Below, piece after piece: positions 58,484 through 64,000 of a stretch of 64,000 nt of DNA. A model generated the notes under the pieces. It was not told the origin of the DNA, did no database searches, and saw only the letters and a program-made list of their open reading frames with translations. Positions within the stretch are counted from its first letter, which is position 1; each line of letters starts with the position of its first letter. Source of the stretch: Episyrphus balteatus. Its lineage: Eukaryota; Arthropoda; Insecta; Diptera; Syrphidae. A program made the translations under genes and the position numbers. Where the stretch lies: the NCBI RefSeq assembly GCF_945859705.1, contig NC_079137.1, forward strand, positions 74,298,277-74,362,276, read 5' to 3'.

Positions 58484-61400
58484 TGCTGTTCGCTTAAAAA
58501 AAAGTACTCAATACAATCACTCAGCAAATCAAATTGATTTTATTATTTTTGAACGTAATTTATGTGTTCACATTAAAATACATCCTCACCCATCATCATA
58601 ATCAACAATATGAGTTTTCTGTTGCTTAATAAATATAAAAATACAAAAAAAAAAAAAAACAAAAACATTTTATTATGTGCCATCCTTATGAATAAAACAA
58701 ATCGCTTACAAACTTACTCAGTGATATAAATGATGAAATGTTTCACGAAAACTGTTTCTTTTTTTTCTTATTTTTTTTTACAAAAAGAACACAACAAAAA
58801 AAAAAAGAAAACAAGTACAAATGTTCCTTAACTAAGCTTCTTTTCTATAAATATCTATACACATCCTCGAATATGTACTATAAACACATACAAAAACATG
58901 TTAAATGGACTTGTTGATGTGTAAAATAGGATTTGTGTCAAAGTGAAGAGGATGTTGTACTATCAAACTATAGTATAGTTATGTTTCTTTTCATCTATAT
59001 TTTTATATGTACTTTCTCTTTTTTTTTTCTTATAATAGAGAAAGTTCAATGTTTCTTTTGGTTCCATTATATTGTTTTGTTGTTGTTGCTTTTAGATATA
59101 ATCTAAATGGAGCTATGACAAAAAAAAAAACAAATACAACAACAAACAAGGATAAATTGAGAATATTTGAGAGACAAATAATGTCTGCACTGCGTGCCCT
59201 GGAGTGGACAACAATATGCATTGGTTGAAAGATTTTAATGTGTACATCCTTTTGTTCTCACTTTGTATTTTATATTTGTGTGTGTTTGTGTGTCCTGTAT
59301 AAAAATTTATTTTATGAGATCATTCGGGTCAAATTGTAAATCTTCAATGCTAGCAAAAAGATTGCACAGGACGAATAACAACAACAACAAAAAAAATACT
59401 TGAAATTTTAAAGCAAAGGCATTATTAAGGACCTTACTTTTTTATGGGATCACTTAAGCTTTATGGAAGGTTTCTGTATTGTTTTTTTTTGTTCCATTTG
59501 GTCGTTTAAGGTTTTGTTGTTTTATTTATCTGGTGGGTAAAAAAATAGCCTTGGGTGATTAAATAATCTCTGTTTTTTTTAAGGATGATGTAAAATAAAT
59601 TTTATTTTATTTTATATTTCAATGAAATATGTAATTATTGCTTTGTTTTGTGTGCAATAAAATGCAAGAAATAAATAAAAGTTATTTTCATTTAATTGGT
59701 CATTAAAAATGTAGAGACAACAATCCAAAATTATTTAATTTTGTAAGCTTTATGACTTACTTGGGGGCTCTTAGAAATCCTCTTAGTACTTGAATTTTTT
59801 ACTTGTTATCTCTTAACAAGCATTCCTATAAGAATATACCAAAGAAATCTTCATTATTATTTTTATTTGGATCAAGTTGTTGGTGTCTGTGAATATTTAT
59901 GCAGACAATTGGGTTTAATTATGTTTTGAGTTATATAATTTGTTTCTTTGAAAAAAAAAAGTTACGCATACACCACAGTGACCTACTTCATACTCGTTAT
60001 GTAAGAGGCTGTATTTTTGGTAATTCTTTTTTGATTTTCATGACTGAGGTATCAAATGAAAGGATAACAGACAGCCAATGTTTGAATTTGATCATATGAA
60101 TAATCATTTAACTTTTTTAGAAGATAGGCGACTGCTGTAAACATTTTTTTTTAAGGATTTGGTTTTTTTTTTTTTTGTTTAAAGAAAGTTGGTAGCAAAA
60201 AACTCCTTAAATATGTTGAGAAACAGAGACGCCGTTTGTAGCTGCATCATAACGCAGCATAACTCAATTAGTTTTGAATATTTTTATCAAAAAATATCAA
60301 GAATGCATGGACTCATCGCTAGAATGTCTTGCATTAGCGATGGAAAATAAAACTTGGCTGATGATCAATTAAAAAAGAAAAAAATCCCACAATAGAGCTA
60401 AAATTTAATATTCATACAAAATCAAAGCCAAAAACTTCTTTTCCAGCTTTTCAAATTTGCACCACCTTGTCTTTAGTTTTAAAGTTTCGGCTGTAATTTA
60501 TTAATTTTGTTGTAATTAACTGCAACTAACAAAACAGAAATTTCATATTGAACCTCATGTCTTTAAGATACAAAACGATCAGATAGGAAACCTAGTACAT
60601 TAATGAACGAAATTAAAGAACTCCATTGAACATTAGATCTGTGCTTCAAGGCTCAACGAAATTATTTAACAAGCTTAAGCTAATGTCAAAACCGATTGAA
60701 AAGTTATCGAACTTATTGTTTAAAAAGTTATAGTTCAAAAAGTACATATCCAACTGTAATAGACGGAAGCAAACAGATGCGCTAGTGTCAAAAATTAACG
60801 AAGCATTTCCTTTCTTTCGTCAGATGGAAAGAGAGAGCTTTCATATTTACATCCGTAAATTGGAATAAGTTTGGCAGTTCACGTCCAAAATCAAAACTCA
60901 GCGAAACTGAGCAATTTCAAATTATGGGTGCGCAATATGATTTACTTGTATTCGCTACGCTACGACCTTAACAATAATAAATTCTGGTAACTTTAACAAA
61001 TGTTTAACTCAAATTTCACTCTTGACTAATTTTGCGAAACTTAACGAAACTAAGTAGACCTCTTCTTTTATGGTAAGTGACATACTATAAGACCGTTTTG
61101 GTTCACTCAAGCTGGCTTAAGCTACGATAATGTAATTTAATAGGCCAAATCCAGTCACCATGAGCAAAATACAAAATTAAACCCAGTCAGATTGTCTCTC
61201 TCAATGACCACCAGATAACCAATTGATTAACCATTGCTTTAACTTAAATTGATTTCCAGTAAAATATTATTAAAAATGGAAAGATAATCAAACGTCAAAC
61301 TTTAAAGTTACAAGACGTTTAATTCTGACAGTTTTGCAAAAAAAAAAAAAAAAAAATCGGAAACTTTTTACACTCCAAAACAAATGTCACCTGTGTGTAT

Positions 61401-62748
61401 TATAGTTTCCTTCACATTGTTACACATTCTATTCTTTTCTTCCCTTTTTTAGTTTTTCAACTTTTGCTTGATACTTTAAAGTTTATTGCTCCTGAGAAAA
61501 TAACGAAATCCCAGGTGTTTGACAATCTTTTTCTCATACTCTCATCCGTAAGGGATAGAAAATTAAATTCAAGGATCTTACTCCAGAGGACATACCAAAT
61601 CGTGACGATGGACACTTACTTAACTTTTTTTCTTCTGTTTGTTGTTGCTATTGTATGAATTCAAGAAAAATAGAGAAAAGAAAACTTTTCTGCGATTAAC
61701 TTCAAGGGAATTTCGTATCCTTCTAAAGGATTTTCCTTGTTGTTATAAGGGGAAGAAAAAATGATGAAAAAAATATACACAGTCCAGTGGTTCGTTGTTA
61801 AGTTTTTTTGTCGCCAGTTTCCGTTCATTGAAAGCACTTAGGGATAAATGTTGAAAACGTGATGCAAATCCTTAATGCACATTTTGCACGCATTTTGCTT
61901 TACTTTTTTGTTTGTGTTTTGTTTGTGTCTTAGTCCAAGGTTTAACAATGTCATATCTTTTAAAAGGAAATTATACTCCCTCTTGTTCGTATGCAATATA
62001 CAGATGCCAAACTAATATGTACTGAACACTGAACATATATGCAAACAACTGGCAGTAAGCAACATTAGTTTAACAGAAATGTCAAAACCTTGCATTATAA
62101 AAAAAAACACGATGACATGTTATTTTTATAAGAATCACAAACAGGATTTTGACATTGACATTGGCCTTGAGGAAAAAATAGAATAAATGTCATTATGTCA
62201 ATTTTGAGATTTTGCCTTAAGCTTATAATAAGAGGTTAACTCCTTTTAAGCTGGTTAGGAAGTATTGACATGACCCTGTAAAAATGTTATAAGCAAGAAA
62301 GTCATATGGATTTCGTTAAAAAATATTGACATTAAATTTGTCACTCATCTGTCAAATGTTCTTGTCAATATAATGCCAAAGAGTGAGCAGGTTCATTATT
62401 TTATGACGGCTTGTCATTATTTAAAATAAAATGGCAGTGCATTTATATGACGGGAAATAATATATCAACAAAAGGACAAACATTTTATCACATTTTATCC
62501 TTGGTATAAATACCGCACCCGGTTCATGAACATGTCTTTAAAAAATTCTACTGAGTTTCGTCAAATTTCGCGAAACTAACCAAAGTTCATTTAAACGGCT
62601 GGAACTTACGTAAATAAAGAAATTGAAACGCATTTCAACCCAAAGCAGGTTAACATGCTGTTTTTCCTTATTAATATAATTTCTGTTAATTGTCAATTTT
62701 GATCGTTTTGACGTTAGCTATTGTAGAAAAAAATAGATATAAAATTTA

Positions 62749-63025
62749 GAGCCCCCGCACACTACAGACTTTCTATCGGCCGATAGTTTAGTCGGGTTGG
62801 GCTCCTAGTGTGCGCACAGGCAACCGACTAAACAGTCGGGTCGCTAGGAAACATTTTAGTTTGAAGGCAATTGTGTAGCAAAACAAACTTTTTTTTCGAT
62901 CAAACAAACTTTTTGATCGGCCGATACTTAATCGTTGTAGTGTGCGCACTTTCATACATTTTGATACTGATTAAGAGACCGACTAAACTGTCGGCCGATA
63001 GAAAGTTTATAGTGTGCGGGGGCCC
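62749..63025. mobile_element. 277-bp MITE with TTA target duplication (PIF/Harbinger-like)
   Basis: The ends GAGCCCCCGCACACTA and TAGTGTGCGGGGGCCC are inverted repeats flanked by TTA on both sides (62746-62748 and 63026-63028). The arms continue: TTTCTATCGGCCGATAGTTT and TAGTCGG pair with CCGACTAAACTG and TCGGCCGATAGAAA. A TTA/TAA duplication is the hallmark of PIF/Harbinger elements. There is no coding capacity. Confidence 0.85.
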
Positions 63026-63466
63026 TTATACTGAACAGAGGTGACATTTGCAATTGACATTTACTTATGTTACAAGAATCCATTATGGTTGATTTTTATT
63101 TTAACGATAACTTCTAACAAATTTTCGTTCGGTTTTGACATTAGAGTAAGCTGTGACTTTTTCGTTTCTAAGAAAAACTGAGGCTTATTCCTATTAATCT
63201 TATGACTTTAATTTCATCAAAGTACCTCAAATACCAACTCTTTAGCTTGAATATATCCCACATCTGATGTGTAGCTAATTCTTTAAAATTTTCAATAATT
63301 ATTAAAATAGCTTTGAGCTTCATACTTCAGTTTAAATTTTGACAGGTTCAACATAAACAGCTTATTGATCAAGACAATTTGATGAAATATTTAAAAAGTT
63401 TATTAATATGATGCATTCAATAACTTTTTTAACTTATTCACTTTTTTATTTTTCTTCTCAATTTAG

Positions 63467-63561
63467 ATCGCAAGTTCTGAGTTCTTCTCTGTGAGTTTTT
63501 GTTTGGAAAATGGATGCCAAGAAGAAGAATTTATACCAGCTGTTAAAGGTGTAACGCTTTT
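63467..63561 (+). CDS. Exon c: start of Ras-binding-like (RBD) domain
   Basis: The acceptor TCTCAATTTAG ends at 63466 and the donor TT|GTAAGT begins at 63562. It is 95 nt, entering in phase 0 and leaving after two bases. It reads IASSEFFSVSFCLENG, then CQEEEFIPAVKGVTL. It splices in frame to the next exon. The pattern 'hydrophobic strand, G turn, PAVKGVTLLEAL, RRRNLS' over the two exons resembles the ubiquitin-fold Ras-binding domains of Raf, RGS12/14 and PLEKHG5-type RhoGEFs. This is a pattern judgement, not a proven match. Confidence 0.75.
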
Positions 63562-63638
63562 GTAAGTTTTAAGTGTTCAAAATAGAAAACAAATTAGTAT
63601 TCAATATTCATATATTTATCTTTTTTCTATCATTTTAG

Positions 63639-63730
63639 GGAAGCTCTTAACAGTTCATTAAGACGAAGGAATCTAAGTTTTTCACAAATTATCATAACTG
63701 ACAATAATTTGCCCAGTTTTTTGGAATCAG
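63639..63730 (+). CDS. Exon d: rest of the RBD-like segment; gene continues
   Basis: The acceptor CTATCATTTTAG ends at 63638; the donor TCAG|GTAAAC follows 63730. The first base completes a Leu codon split across the 77-bp intron (63562-63638). The exon reads EALNSSLRRRNLSFSQI, then IITDNNLPSFLES, and ends one base into a codon, so the gene continues past the window. In RBDs the 'ALxxxLxxRNLS' helix carries basic residues that contact the Ras effector loop; here the RRR triplet occupies that position. Whether the product is a RhoGEF, an RGS protein or something else cannot be decided here. Confidence 0.75.
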
Positions 63731-64000
63731 GTAAACTTTTTATTTACAAAGCTAAGTTCATAAAAATACTGTTCTAGACTTTCAAATTATTCGAAAGTGA
63801 ATGAACGAATGCCACAAAATTTACAGAAAAATTATAAAAAATTAAAAATACTTTTCTCTGTCAGCTGTCATTTTTTTGATTAAAAGGACTCATGTGTTTT
63901 CTATAAAAAAAAACTTAACGAAAACTTGACGATATAAATAATTCCAATTATGGATTGACCATGTATGATTTTTTTGTTTATTTGACAGTTCTCGAAAGGC
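63731..64000 (+). other. Start of next intron
   Basis: Follows the GTAAAC donor of exon d. AT-rich; no further acceptor with a coding continuation is visible before the window ends. Confidence 0.5.

Larger units (their letters stand above)
54475..63466 (+). other. 9.0 kb intron with several repeats
   Basis: Between the donor at 54475 and the acceptor ending at 63466 I see no additional exon with a good frame and splice sites. The intron holds the degenerate minisatellite (55200-55960), a short ATTTAGTACAGATTTATATG tandem repeat (56397-56480), an inverted-repeat transposon (57027-58483) and a Harbinger-like MITE (62749-63025). Other text is AT-rich. It remains possible that small exons were missed. 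Confidence 0.55.

Overview
The window is AT-rich nuclear DNA from an insect, most likely a fly (Diptera). This rests on 55-69 bp introns with GTAAG-type donors, TATA/initiator promoters, small secreted chitin-binding (CBM14/peritrophin-A) proteins, a His/Ala/Ser/Thr-rich low-complexity exon, and many short inverted-repeat transposons. I cannot name the species. Coding sequence is a few percent of the window; repeats and unassignable AT-rich DNA make up the rest.

Layout. 1-25 kb has no recognisable host gene. It holds three long foldback (hairpin) elements (5404-6897, 16923-18414, 20402-22335), a decayed relative of the third (about 1305-2116), a diverged tandem array (4354-4960), a long CTGT microsatellite (18606-18844) and a scrap of a non-LTR retrotransposon (24767-25039). 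26.6-41.3 kb is the biological core: five small genes, two on + and three on -. Each has a TATA box, a 7-nt first coding exon (ATGAAAK), a tiny phase-1 intron and one main exon encoding a signal peptide, cysteines and one or two CBM14 domains. They are paralogues that probably arose by local duplication. The fourth is broken by a nearly perfect 1.7 kb foldback element. 37.9-51.7 kb is again repeats: small inverted-repeat elements, a retrotransposon endonuclease relic, a degenerate minisatellite and a GC-rich GCACCACCGC element. 51731-53160 is a 10-bp satellite of 143 units without a single indel. From 53628 to the window end run four exons of a larger + strand gene: two exons, a 9 kb intron, then two short exons with a Raf/RGS12-like Ras-binding-domain pattern. 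The gene continues beyond the window.

The CBM14 genes probably encode extracellular chitin-binding proteins (peritrophic matrix, cuticle or another secreted coat). Genes 2 and 3 have an almost identical 5' end and signal peptide but strongly different mature proteins. The window also has an unusual density of long, nearly symmetrical hairpins that could yield double-stranded RNA if transcribed. No rRNA, intact tRNA or CRISPR array was seen.
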